Source of the DNA: Brachynemurus nebulosus
Lineage: Eukaryota; Arthropoda; Insecta; Neuroptera; Myrmeleontidae
DNA: 64,000 nt
Reading direction: 5' to 3'
NCBI GenBank assembly: GCA_035578155.1
Contig: JAPWDM010000004.1
Span: forward strand, 35,586,394 to 35,650,393
The number at the start of each line of letters is the position of its first letter. Position 1 is the first letter of the stretch. The notes under the pieces were generated by a model that worked only from the letters and a program-made list of their open reading frames with translations, ran no database searches and was not told the DNA's origin. This document shows positions 11,328 through 23,420 of this stretch, piece by piece. The position numbers and the translations under genes were made by a program.

Positions 11328-13640
11328 CATTTTTTTTGTACATATTCGTGTTCTACGGGTCCGAAAACGGATAGCGCCCCTACTCTCGCCTCTCGCAGCT
11401 CTTATCGTATAGACTGTATAAGTCTAATTTTTCGGAGAAAATTCGACTAAAAACTGATTGATGGTAAGGAAATTTTATAAAAAAAAGTATATATTTGACA
11501 AGATTTTGATGACATAATTGGTATACTTTGGAATTAAAAACAAAGTGAATGGGTACAATATAGTGTTTTTAACAGAAAATAAAGTTTTTGGAGCAACTAA
11601 ACAGTGCCGGAACAACTAAATTAGCCATGTAGCAGGAGCCAGCAGTTACGAGCCTCGCGTTTGTGTCCAAAAAAAACAATACAAATTCATACAACATGAG
11701 TGATTTAACAAAAAAAAAAAAAAAAAAAAAAAAATAGAAAAGAAAACGAGTTTTGGCTCAACTTACATTTGAATGCTAAATCAAATCTACATAAGTGACA
11801 TTTTTGACATAATTGACTTTTTGCTAAAATAGTAAAGTATGAAAATATATGCAAACGGATTGTTTGGTGTAAAAAGCTACACACAAAAAAGAACTTGTAA
11901 AAACACCAATAAAATTATGTATCATTTAATTAAAAATAAATTTTAATCTTTCTTAAAATATTTTACATTGTTACACATATAATTTAATTTCCATTAATAA
12001 TTGTTAATGAATTTTAACCTCTTTACACACGACAGTTAGCTATTCAAACATTTTTACATTTGTGATTAAGTGTTAATTCGTTGTTGAAAACATTCATCAC
12101 AAAAGATTGGAAATTTCTTCTTTTGTCAAGTAGATTGTTTGTCTACAATTTAATTGAAATACTCATAAAACAATCTAAAAAATAAAAAAATACATTAATT
12201 AATTATTAAATTTTTTGAAATATTTAACATTTTACCTGAATGGGGTTATAAGTTCCAAAATATGTTACAACCTTTCAAAATGTTGAACAATAATCCTATT
12301 TCAAATTTTAAATTTGTAATTCAATATCGACTAGATAAAATGTTTACAAATGAAAATGATTTCTACACACTAACTAAAAAAGTAATAGCCCATTTTCTGA
12401 ACTAAGGAATAGACATTAAAGTGTCCATTAGAGATTAAATATTAATTGTGTAGACAACCCAACAGAGGGCAACAAGTTATAAACAACAAAGCAAATTCCT
12501 CAAAGCGGCAAATTTAAATAATAAATAAATAATTATAATGTTTTGTTTAGTCTATTTAAGAAAATAATTAGTCAGTTAAATAAGTGTTAATTTATAATTT
12601 ATTGAAGTAATAATTTTGATTACTAAAATCTAAATCCTTTTAACAATGATTTATTATTAAATAATCAATATATAGATATATAATACAATTAGAAATAATG
12701 TTATAAAATTTTGTGAAAAGCACACAGCCAAGGTTACTTAACGGATTTCGACTAGTGAAGTGTCTATGAATAGAGCATCATATCAGGGGTGGCACAAGAG
12801 AGCCTGAATTTTCAAATTTGGTTTTATTATTAGTTGTTATCGTTAGTTACGGAGCCACAAATTTTAATTTTTTTCCAAAGCAATTACACGTAAAGTAAAA
12901 TAAATTGTTTATTCATTTCTCTTATAGAAATGGATAAACGGATCTCAGGTAACAGTACTATTATTATTTAAATTAAAATAAGATGATTTTGTTAGTATAA
13001 GTGAGGGCAAAATTATCACCCAGGACCTTGGGACCCCAAAAAAACTTCTTCATACTAAACAGCTGGGCGGATCTCAAGAAGATGTTGCGAAAATTAGATA
13101 TGCTACTGAAATATGAATATTACTTGCTTTTATAGTATTAATTATTTAAGTAACTGTTATTGTACAGAATTTCAGAATAGCGAATTAAAAAGTGAAGTAA
13201 GGTTAAGATTGTTCTATAGAACCTTCTAATAGGGATCACATTAAATAGCTGAATGGTGCGGACAATTAAATCGATCTCCAAGTTACCCTTCAAACACTAT
13301 TGGAATTCCAGAAAAAGATGAAAGTAGCATTAAAATTGTTATTCTCCAAGAAGGGTCTAAAACTGAAGAATATCTAAAACTATTATTACGGATATCAGAG
13401 CAAAGGTCTCAAACTAAAGCTACAAAATACAAAAATGTATTCCATTGCACGAAATTATATAAATCAAAATTAAAACAAAAATAAAACAAAACAGACACCT
13501 GAGTGAAGCCGCAGGACGGAAAGCAGAAAAAAATTATAAATTTTTCTGTTACTTAAGTAAAAATTCATTTAACTATTAAATTATTATTTTAAGCGACTTT
13601 CCATTTTGGAACTTAATTTATGACGGAGAATGTCATGGAA
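11325..13640. other. Intergenic DNA with a poly(A) run
   Basis: A 25-base poly(A) lies at 11710-11734. At 13238-13485 the plus strand has an uninterrupted frame without a start codon (EWCGQLNRSPSYPSNTIG onward) of about 80 codons. I do not recognise it and would not call it a gene. The rest is AT-rich without features I can name. Confidence 0.5.
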
Positions 13641-13680
13641 AGATCCGAGTTCGGGACTATACGGCAGAAATTTGTTTAAA

Positions 13681-13774
<94 letters not shown>

Positions 13775-13932
13775 CAGGGTGTAAAACAAATAACTCTCGT
13801 CCTTTTGTGGAGGGCGACACCTAGCAAACTGTAGACACTAAAACCGCAGGAATTTTTTCGAAATTAACAGTCGCGTCACCCCTCAAACGGATAAGAGTCA
13901 GTTCCTTTACATCCTGTATATAATATATGCAC

Positions 13933-14013
<81 letters not shown>

Positions 14014-14163
14014 GGTGTGTATATATATTATATACAGGTGTAAAGGAAATAATTCTTATTTCCTATATAGAGGGGTGACGCGACTGTTAATTCCGAAAAA
14101 ATTCCTGCGGTTTTAGTGTCTACAGGGTGCAAAGAGTCACCCACAAAAGGACGAGAGTTATTT

Positions 14164-14235
<72 letters not shown>

Positions 14236-14600
14236 GTGTGTGTCTGCGCGATAACTCTCGAATGAAGCATTCAATCTTTACGAAATTTTGTTAGAAGCTC
14301 AAAAGTCTCAAAAGCTGGGACGAGTTCGTTAGCTGATATGTCCGATTTTTAGAAGCCATTTTTCACCATTTTTAGTGATTTTTTGGTTAAGCTTATTTAA
14401 ATGCATATGTGCGATACTATATGTGATCCGCCAGGGTCCTGGGGACTCAAAAGTAAAAAATTAACTACTCAACCGATTTCGAAAATCTTATCACTGTTAT
14501 AGAGTTAAACTATTTTAGATGGATACAAGTTGTTATATGAGATCCGTCAGTATCCTATCTTTGAAAATTCGCTATGTTATGCAGGTGCTGCGACAGGGGT
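13640..14600 (+). repeat. (TA)n-core dispersed repeat, copy 2, with MITE insertion in the TA core
   Basis: The left flank (GGGACTATACGGCAGAAATT) and right flank (GCGATAACTCTCGAATGAAG, then GAGTTCGTTAGC) match copy 1. Further right, 14430-14600 carries one unit, inverted, of the 120-bp repeat that is tandem at 29.15-29.64 kb. Between the flanks the TA tract is split into three runs (13684-13767, 13946-14010, 14167-14231) by a pair of inverted MITE copies. Confidence 0.65.
13771..14170. mobile_element. Inverted pair of ACAGGGTGT MITEs around a (TA)n core
   Basis: The left arm (13771-13935) starts ACAGGGTGTAAAACAAATAA and ends TTTACATCCTGTATA. The right arm (14018-14166) is its inverse with modest divergence. 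Each arm looks like a complete element of about 150 bp with ACAGG...CCTGT ends next to TA, so two insertions of one family, or one hairpin element, are possible. Tc1/mariner-type elements target TA, which fits insertion into a TA microsatellite. Confidence 0.65.
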
Positions 14601-15809
14601 ATTTGTTATATGTTAGTAATCCCACATTTTCCTTAACTTCAGTTAATTCAGCTTATCATTATTTATATTACTTAAAATTTTTCTATATTAAATACAAATT
14701 ATATTGACTTGAGTGAGTTTGAATTCATTTCCCTTGTTCAGCTAAAGAAAAATGAAGTCTTGTGTTTCTGTAATTCTTGAGAGATGTTTTATTTTTGATT
14801 TGGTTTTCTTTTTTGCTAAATAATTTAAACAATACCAGTATTTCAGGTGGTGAAAATATCCCGCTCATGTATGATATACTTAACACCACTTTTTCGAAAA
14901 TAATGAAAAATGGTTAATTATATAAAAGGCAAATATCTATGAGCTTAGGACAGTTTCAGAACTGTATTCAAATGTATCGAAACTAATTTAATAAATAATT
15001 TTTCAAGAATCGTATTTTTTACAAGACTATTACTGAAGGTAGTGTAAAGTAAATCCATTTTACGGTACGCATCTTTTTCTAGTAGGTACAATATATTAAA
15101 TAGTTCGTTATTCACAGCACTATTACTCCTAAACAAACATATGGGAAATATCCGGGTAAAATGACAACATTATTGTATAATGTTAAATAAAACATTTTAC
15201 TGGAAAAAAATAGTGAAAATGTCATATACATACACTTATGAAGGGCTTAATGTGAATCTAGTTTATTTAGCTTCGTCAAAGTTGGTCAGGGAGGTAAGAC
15301 TAAGAGTATTCAAATACATTTAAGTGATTTCACTTTTTAATAGATACTTAGCCTTGGGGTTGGCGTACAGAAAAAAATTTGTAACGCTTTAAACTGGTGT
15401 ACGAAGAATGGTAAAAGAAAGTACCCAAATCGCATATGAGTAGGAAAACGACATTTCATATTACACGATCTAATGTTATTCCAATTAATGATGGAAATGA
15501 GTCCAGCCTGCAAGAATGACGCAGTCTCTGACGCAGGAAAGACTGGTAAGCTTGGCGACAATATCAACTGAACAAGAATTAGCGCAAACTATCGTCTTTA
15601 ATGAACTAGTTCTTATATTTCCTAACCTTAGGAAAAGTAAAATAAGAAAATAATATAAATATAAGAATCCACGGGCAAACGCTTAGTTGTGGTTCAAATG
15701 TGATGTAAAACGTGGACATGTGTCTACTCTCATATATGCGACATATATGTTTACAAAGCAGTCACATAAGCACATACTTACTGACTACGATATGCTGCAT
15801 ATTGCTTCC
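14601..15809. other. Intergenic DNA, nothing recognised
   Basis: Several short frames exist but none resembles a known protein, and none has supporting splice or codon signals that I can see. Confidence 0.5.
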
Positions 15810-15813
15810 TTAA

Positions 15814-16702
15814 CCCTAGAATCATACGTTGATCTACGAGTCAAGTTAATCATACATCGGCGTCGTTTCGACGAATGGACTTTTTACGGGGAGTTTTAGA
15901 ATTTATTTGCAAAAACCATTTTTTTTACATAACAATACTACAAAAGCGAACAAAATATTTAAAAAAATTGGATTTGGAAAAATTTCTTAATATAAATATT
16001 TATTAATTTTTTTAATCTTTTTATCAAAGCATATTTTCACTATAAAAATTAAAAAATAGATAAATACATCAGTTGTATCATAAAACATGTCTTTCAAATA
16101 ATTAATTTATGAACTATTATGAGTCAGTGGACATGTGTGACTTTACAGAATGTGAAATTTCTCAGTCATAAATATTCCTATAGATATGCAGTTATTTCCC
16201 CATTAGGCACATTTGTAAATTTTCTAGAATTTGTTAGTAATTTTTCGAATAAGATCTCAAAAAATAATAAAAATTAAAATATTTTCCACAAAATAAATTG
16301 TTAACCTTTTATTAAGTCACTTGAAACGCATTCTTTAGTTTTCGATTCAATATTATGTCGTCTCTATAAGCAAACAGCTGTAATCATCTTTCACATTATC
16401 ATAATCATTGAATAAATTATTTATAACATCCATATCTTTAATAAATTTTAGAAAAATTAGGAAAACTTGTATATGTGGAGTACAAAATCTTTAAAAAAAA
16501 TATAGGTTAATCATACATCGTCGTCCTTTTGACGCACACTATTTCAGTATAAAAAAAACGACAATAACTATAAACAAAATTTATACGTCTTATGTGTTAT
16601 AATAACAAATAAATTAGATAACAGAAGTTTCACAGGAAGCAGGTACCGACAAGTTGTAGTATTGGAGCCGGTAGAGAAGTTCGTTCGTCGTTGATTCTAG
16701 GG
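15814..16702. mobile_element. piggyBac-type MITE, 889 bp
   Basis: Bounded by TTAA at 15810-15813 and 16703-16706, with ends CCCTAGAATC and GATTCTAGGG. TTAA duplication together with a CCCTAGA-like end is diagnostic of piggyBac elements. A subterminal motif GTTAATCATACATCG occurs near both ends (about 15845 and 16504), in direct orientation. There is no transposase, so it would need a partner in trans. Confidence 0.85.
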
Positions 16703-16706
16703 TTAA

Positions 16707-19119
16707 AACGCTTAAAACATTCAGTATCTTCTTATCATTCGTGTACTTTTTCCCCACTCTCTATATGCTAACCTCGGTAGCCTTCTATAGTGAATGATAG
16801 AAAAATTTAGTTTTAAGAAAAATATACAAGGTAAATATTTATTTTTACTTTTACAAAACAAAAAAAAGTTGACACAATATACATACAATACTTTAAAAAG
16901 GATTTTTTAAAACTATTTAAAAGCGGGTTAGATACACCCATATAGGGTTAGATGCATCGGCTGCTGGGGAAAGATTCACATGATCATTTGGTTTAATAGG
17001 TTACAATAATAATTGGTCAATTCGACGGGGATCACACTGTTGACATTTAGTTGATCGGTAACTTAAACGACTTCTTTATAGATAAAATTAGCAAATCGAG
17101 TAACTAACTACTGCCGACTGATACGGTTCAAGCGGTTTCAAGTCAATGTACATAAATAATGTATATAACATTGTGTACGTCAAATCATTAACACTGTCAT
17201 ATTAAGTTTTAAACAAAATCGATGACTTATGAGTACCTACGTATCGCGAATTTTAACAAACTAAACTGTATGTTCGATAACAAAACATTTTTTCACATCG
17301 ATGAACAGTTTAGTTGATGAAGAATCGGTCGTATGACTGAGGCCTTAGTTCTATTAATTGGTCAGCAATAAAAACTTTTTTCTTGTCATTACATAAGGTA
17401 CCAGAATTATTGACTAATCTTAAAATTTTTCAAATCTATCAGAACACTTTCTTATAATATTTTATTACTGACCTTTGATCATGTTTTAGTAGCAATGTAA
17501 CCCTCTAGCTTCTAACCAAAACTTTTCTTTATAAATGAAAACACTTAGAGCACACCTTTACGCAAACTACAATAATACATTTAAATATAGAGTCTAGTAA
17601 TTTGAAATTATAAAATCATTTAACTAAATTCAGACCTTGTTGAGGGACGACTGACGATCATGATGATGAAAAACAGATGACAATAATTTGTGTTTGTTTT
17701 GTTTGTTTATAGTGTTAATGGAAAATAATATTCCCGCCAAGTAATTAAATAACTTTTGATTAGTTTATATTTTGTTTTCAAATTTCTTCAAGCAATTTCT
17801 ATACCTAAAGCGTAATACAGTACGTCTATTTGAATATTACACATAAGAGATGTAGAAGATGTTAAATCATTTTCAATTGAATATAAAACTTTTCACCAAT
17901 AATTTTTATTAAATTTTTAACCGTGGTGTCGTAGGTACGCTATTATAGATTACCATTAAAATTTTCACTAGATGTATAATTTTAAAGTGGACAATCATAT
18001 ACTAAATTATCCAGTGTGTAATCTTCAAATAGGCGCAGTGTGTATTTATACCTAAATGTAAGAATAAATTATATACGTATGTATTATAAAAGTAAAGTAA
18101 ATAGGGATGATTATAAAGTCTGATAAAAAAAGTAAACATAATAACACATTTGAACACTGTGGTACATGGTACCGATTCTTTTTCATAAACTGATTTTTTA
18201 CAACTCGAACGTATACTTTTCAAGATCAATGTGCACATAAATTTGGTTAATACTCCCGTGGTTGGTATTTAAAAATCATACTGTTTACGTAAAAAATGAA
18301 ATACGAATTTAAATTAAAATTGAAATGTTGACATAAATGAATATTCACAAACAACAAAATATTCTGAAGCAGGTTGATTGTTTTGTCTTGTTAACCTGAA
18401 ACAGCAGCGTGGTACACCTAAAGTAACATTACCATTGTAATTAAAACTAAAGCCACATTTACATTAATAATTATCTTGACATTTCAACTATACCAATGAT
18501 TACTACAATAGATTTTGATTACCTAAATGATAAAGAAACTTAAATGTGTGACCATACAGAGGTAAAATTTAGTATGTGACATGGATCTTCAGATAGATCT
18601 CATAAATTAAAGAGTTCGAAATTCACTCAGTCTCATAACTACGATGAAACAAATGGTTCAATCGCTTCATGGTACATAGCAACGATCGTACCAAAAAAAA
18701 GTTTTAAACCGATTTTTTGCCAGATTAATATTTCTTTAGGAAATGACCTTATCAAGTTAAATTATACAATTGACTATTAAGGGCAGGATAAGGTATTAAA
18801 ATAATTGTTTTTTATTTTTTAACTGGATGCATAGTACCTCAAGAATATTGTCTCAAAATTTCAAGTCGATTGGAGCAAAATTGATGAAGTTATAAGCATT
18901 TTTGTTGTTAGCTGGCAGATGTTTCGCTCTCTCTATATATATCTCTCTCTCTCAGTTATATTATAGAAATTTCAATGCAAGTACAAACGTATTTACACCT
19001 GTACTGTATATTTTGTCAGTGTAGGGTACAAAATTTAGTTTAGCAGTAAGTATTCTATATCAGTTTTATATAAGAATTTTTGAGTGTTCAAAACTTTAAA
19101 GTGTTTTCCCCACAACTCA
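16707..19119. other. Intergenic DNA, nothing recognised
   Basis: AT-rich. GGGTTAGAT occurs twice close together near 16924 and 16946. A CT-rich microsatellite lies at about 18929-18955. No gene is supported. Confidence 0.5.
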
Positions 19120-19124
19120 CGTTT

Positions 19125-19446
19125 TCAAAGTCGGTGCCCCTTATAACTTCAAAACTACAGCACCGATCCCTTTGAAATTTTGAACACTATTTCTGTATAT
19201 AATTAACGAGGTAACGCTGGAGAGCTTTTTCCAAATTTATTAGTAATTTTTATTTTACAATAACAAATTAGCCGATTTTTTTCGCAAAAAATCGTGTTTT
19301 TCCTTTCTAAGTGTTCCAAAAAAGTGAAAATTTGAAATTTCCAAAAACCCTCCCAGCGTTACCTGAGGAAAATTATTATCTAACGAATGAACTTTAATTT
19401 TTTTATTTCGGATGATCCAGTACCAAGTTATGAGGGGCACCGCAAT
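19125..19446. repeat. Inverted repeat, about 115-bp arms
   Basis: The left arm begins CGGTGCCCCTTATAACTT and includes GGTAACGCTGGAGAG. The right arm inverted reads CGGTGCCCCTCATAACTT and GGTAACGCTGGGAGG. The spacer is about 90 bp. This looks like a hairpin-forming repeat of unknown family. Confidence 0.6.
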
Positions 19447-20006
19447 TCTACTTTTTTCCGAGTCACGTCCGAATAATTGCTGCCATTACTGTATTTTTTA
19501 ATATTTCTTCGTGAAAATTTATATAATATTCTTCGAATGTCATACTTTCATGTACCACTGGTTTTAATAAAGAGATTTTAACGGTGTCGTCACAAAAAAA
19601 TAACAAAACATGCCTTTTTTGTACGAATTAACCTTACCCCCTCCTTAAACTCCACAAACATCCGATTTTTCTCTGCCGGGCCCTTCCACTCAGTAGAATT
19701 ACGAAAATTAAATAGAGCAAAATTATAAGCTATTTATGAGCTTTAATATTCCGCAAATTAAAAATTTTAAGTTCATTATACTGAGCAAGAATTGAATATT
19801 CTTAGTTGGAGTTTGACACAGCCCTCTCTCTGCTTAAAAATAAAAATATTGGATTACGAGCTTTTACGAACCTTCGAGCCGATAAAGTTACGATTTTTAA
19901 GTTCACCTTCCTGGTCCTCAAACAATCATTAATTACAAGAACTTAAAAAAACTACTATAAAAGGAAGAAATCTATTATATTCTATTGGGTTAGTGAATAG
20001 TTATTT

Positions 20007-20228
20007 TCGATATATATGCGTAAAGAGAGGTATTCTAGTAGGCTTAAATTGGGGCACGAGTTTAAGGGACTGACGCATACAAAACGAGATCGAGTGCGCT
20101 GTATACCCCCACGAGCCGTGAGGCGAGTGGGAGTAAGCGCATGAGATCTCGTTGTGTATGCGTCAGTCACTTTAGCGAGTGCCCCAGTTTAAGCCTATTG
20201 GATACCTCACTTTACGCATACGTATCGA
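20007..20228. repeat. 222-bp near-perfect palindrome
   Basis: The arms start TCGATA on both strands and share GCGTAAAG, AGGCTTAAA, GGGGCAC and GACTGACGCATACA in mirrored order, meeting at about 20117 with almost no spacer. It could extrude as a cruciform. It is probably a foldback MITE; I cannot define a target duplication. Confidence 0.75.
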
Positions 20229-20229
20229 A

Positions 20230-20606
20230 CATAATTTTTTATAACGACGGCTTCTAAGGTTTAATAGAGAGAAAAAAAATTAATTATTTTTAAGTAATTT
20301 TAGAAAATAGTAGGGTCAATTTTATTTTATAATGTTATATGAAAAAAATTTTTTGTTAATTTGTAGACCGTTTTTATTTTTTTTATTAATTTGTTGATCG
20401 TTTTGCATGTTTAATTTGAATATGATTATCATTGACAAATGAATACCATTATTTTCTCGCATAATTTTAGCTATTTTCACGCACAGTTGTACTTTCGCGC
20501 ACAGTTACTGTCCTTTGTTTTACAATGATATGAAAACTGCTCTTTACTCCCACTACACAACGCTCGAATATTGAACTTTAGAAGCGGGTGTTATAAAAAA
20601 AGTATT
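20230..20606. repeat. Short inverted repeats 20230-20262 and 20571-20603
   Basis: TTTTTTATAACGACGGCTTC on the left matches the inverse of the right copy (ATAACACCCGCTTCTAAAG). They may be ends of the mariner element whose transposase relic lies just to the right, or ends of a separate MITE. Confidence 0.4.
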
Positions 20607-20668
20607 ATCATCTTTAATGGTACTTTTTTATTATTTATTATTAATATTATTAAACTTATGATACACTA

Positions 20669-20955
20669 TTACTCTACGATATAAGTCCCTTCTGATTCTA
20701 CAACTTCTCGCCAACGTAATTTTATTAATTAATTCTTTTAAACGTTTCACATCAATTTTAACTGGTCTGCGCCTGACCTTAGTAAATCTTCAAGAGAAAA
20801 ATTATTTTTCCGAAACCGTTTAAACCATCTTTGAGCTGTTCTTATAGACAATGTGTCTTTTCCCTCTACACAACATATATTTTTTGCGGCATGAGTAGCA
20901 GAATGGTTGAAACGACACTCATAGAGTAAACAGAGATGAACAGAGAACTGATTTC
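20669..20955 (-). pseudogene. mariner transposase, N- and C-terminus joined by deletion
   Basis: The minus strand encodes a mariner N-terminal helix-turn-helix (HSATHAAKNICCVEGKDTLS, then RTAQRWFKRFRKNNFSLEDL and RSG). One frameshift leads to RRPVKIDVKRLKELIN, and another to RWREVVESEGTYIVE and a stop at 20669, which is the usual mariner C-terminus. The entire catalytic DDD domain is missing, so this is an internally deleted, frameshifted relic of about 95 codons against about 345 in a full protein. Confidence 0.8.
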
Positions 20956-20959
20956 TTTC

Positions 20960-21892
20960 ATTGTTCGTAGTATATTAACACGATCGCGCGCGCTGCTTCT
21001 AGAAGTATGTCTGTATATTCCTGCAAGTATTATTGTCTACACATAATTTCTAACAATTATAGAAGTTTTCAAAATAATGCGTCAATACTTTCTCACCAAC
21101 CGAATAAATGTGATATAACTCCAAGAATGAACCGTTAACTCGCTGGTTTATATTAATATATTGTAAAGTTATAGCAAAATTTCATATTCGATACTTTCGT
21201 TACAATAAAAATCTTTTTGGAAAAAGGTTACATCTAGACCTGATATTTTAATACTAAATAAGCTTACAGATCTAATGTCGGTCAGTTCACAGTTGTTAGT
21301 GTAAACATGGCATTATATTATAATTTTTATATACATGTAATTTACCATTTCTGTTATGTATCGTGATACCGGTAATGTTTTACAATAATAGTTACCGAGT
21401 TGTCGCTCCTGTCGTATGATACATACATACATATGTATGTATATATCTATGTGAAGTTTACATCTTGAAGTTTTTCTTGGCGCGAATATAGGGAGTGACG
21501 ACAGGATATTGAAGCAATCTTTAGTTAGATGGCTGGGTTGGTGAAGTTAGTAGCAGGGTGGGTAACTTTGTACCTATGTAAATGAAGATAACAAACACGA
21601 CAAGACACAAGAAATAAATGAGACATGTCGCCAAGATGTAAAATAACAAAACGCGGCTGGTGTCATGAAATTGCTTGATGTAGATCACCATCACCGTGTT
21701 ATGTAATCAGCATCCAGTAGTTTGAGTGTACACTGGTAAGGGTAATTCGACTTCTGGAAACAGAAATGCGCGGAGACCATCTGACAAGAGGTTCATATGT
21801 TTAATTCAGGAGCAGTGAAAAAAAAGAGGGACTATAGCTTATATCACTGTTGATTGCAAAGAATAGGGCGTGTGACCGAGGCAAGTTTGGTA
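20960..21892. other. Intergenic DNA, nothing recognised
   Basis: No frame or structure I can support. A short (CATA)-type run lies at 21421-21445. Confidence 0.5.
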
Positions 21893-22471
21893 CAGGGGTA
21901 AGGGGTAAGTTTACACAATCCTTATAGCTCACAAACCGTTGATCGAAGCGTAGCGCTTGTTAGGCCAAACAAGTTAATGAGACTGCCATTTGCAAGTACG
22001 TCAGTTTGCAACTAGTACTATTAATAACAAACAACGTACAGCAGAATTTGTGATTTTTTTTTTGAAACGAGTAAATTTTTAGACCACTATCTTAGTGCGA
22101 ATAGTAATTATACTATGTACTTATTAGCTCTTTATAATTCATAACGGATTACCTTGTTAGGCCGTTCTTTTACGGTTATTTTAAGATAGTTTGTTACATG
22201 TTAATCTCATTAAGAAAATTTATAGGTTATATTTTGTTACAAATCTGCCGAGGGGGCAAGTTTACACAAGGCACATGGGGTATGTTTACACATTCTTTAA
22301 ATCGTGTTTTATTTCTTGATTTATCAGCGCCTTCTTCCGATTGTGCTCCGTCTACTTCCGCAGCACTTTCGACTTTTTTTGCATACTGCAATCGGTTCTA
22401 GTTCTACACGTGCGCCATATCTAGCCTTCTGGGTGACCCATCGCTGAAACATCTGGTATTAGGTCTTTTCA

Positions 22472-22891
22472 ACACCAGAAGATGTGTGACCATCTAAGAA
22501 AGCAGATTCAAGAAAAAGAACTGGTAAAAGCAGGACGAAACGATAAAAAAAGATAGTTTCAAGAATAAGAGAAAAAAACCGAACTAAAAAATTGTTTAAC
22601 GGGACTAAAAAATTGCTTTGCACTGAAAAGAACACAAAAAAAGTAAAAATTACAAAATCAAACGATGACGATTCATGTGAATCGGATAATGAAAATGGCG
22701 ATGAGAACTGTGCTTATATATACTGCTAGAAACGATTCAGAAATTCTAAACCTGGTGCATACTGGATACAATGGATATAGTGTAAGAGATAGACACATGA
22801 TAACTGTAAGTTTATTGAAACTTATTCAATTTTTCTTGCATGCCTGAACTGTGAAAGCAATTTTGAATATGCCATTCTAGCTGATGTGTAG
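22472..22891 (+). pseudogene. pogo-type transposase C-terminal relic with zinc-finger tail
   Basis: In one frame the plus strand reads TPEDV, a stop, SKKADSRKRTGKSRTKR, another stop, then a Lys-rich acidic linker, IYC...NSKPGAYWIQW, CKR, THDNC and LACLNCESNF before a stop at 22891. Many insect pogo/jerky-like transposases end in TPEEV, a basic linker and a C-x2-C...W-x2-C...C...C-x2-C finger, and that order is clear here. Four internal stops show it is dead. The DDE domain is absent. Confidence 0.75.
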
Positions 22892-23239
22892 GCCCTGCTC
22901 ATTATTTCATATTAGTTTGTATATTAATTGTCAATTCCGAATTGTCAAAACCGCTTCACATGTTTATTTGTGTTTTTTATAGCTACTCCCCTTAATTTTT
23001 TTTATTTTAGATGTGTGTAAACTTGCCCCAGGTACCGTGTAAACATGTCCCCTAAAGGGGGCATGTTCATACAGGTGATATCACTCAAAAATAAGCTGAG
23101 TATCTAAAAAAGTAGAATCAAGGGGTCAAACTAGATTGTCTATGTCTCTGTTCCACTTGTAATGAGTTTATGACGTAAATCTCCCCACTCTGTTTGTGTA
23201 GATACACACTGTTTGCAGTGTATTAGTTTGGTGTTTTTT

Positions 23240-23267
23240 AGTAGTGTGCGTATTTACGCACACTACT
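23240..23267. repeat. Perfect 13-bp hairpin
   Basis: AGTAGTGTGCGTA, a two-base centre and its exact inverse. Lies inside the right half of the pogo-type cluster. Confidence 0.85.
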
Positions 23268-23329
23268 GCAACACACGTATTACCAGAGAGAGCTGTTCAA
23301 CGTGTTCAACTAACAATGGTAACAATGTA

Positions 23330-23420
23330 CATATAATGCACTGTGCGTTCGACGACGGACACGGACTGACTAATGCCTTAAGCTGTGACACGTCTCCAAA
23401 TGACTCCAAGCCAATTACAC
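23330..23420 (+). repeat. Dispersed repeat, copy A (partner at 25555)
   Basis: CACTGTGCGTTCGACGACGG through ACTAATGCCTTAAGCTGTGA is similar to 25560-25640 in the same orientation. Unknown family. Confidence 0.5.

Noticed and set aside
11189..11450. Open frames of Tyr-Ile repeats through the (TA)n tract (also at 13584-13824, 24794-25012 and 32733-32984)
   Set aside because: They are translations of microsatellite DNA and have no coding support.
13238..13485. An 80-codon plus-strand open frame without a start codon
   Set aside because: No recognisable domain and no supporting splice sites. A BLASTX search would settle it.
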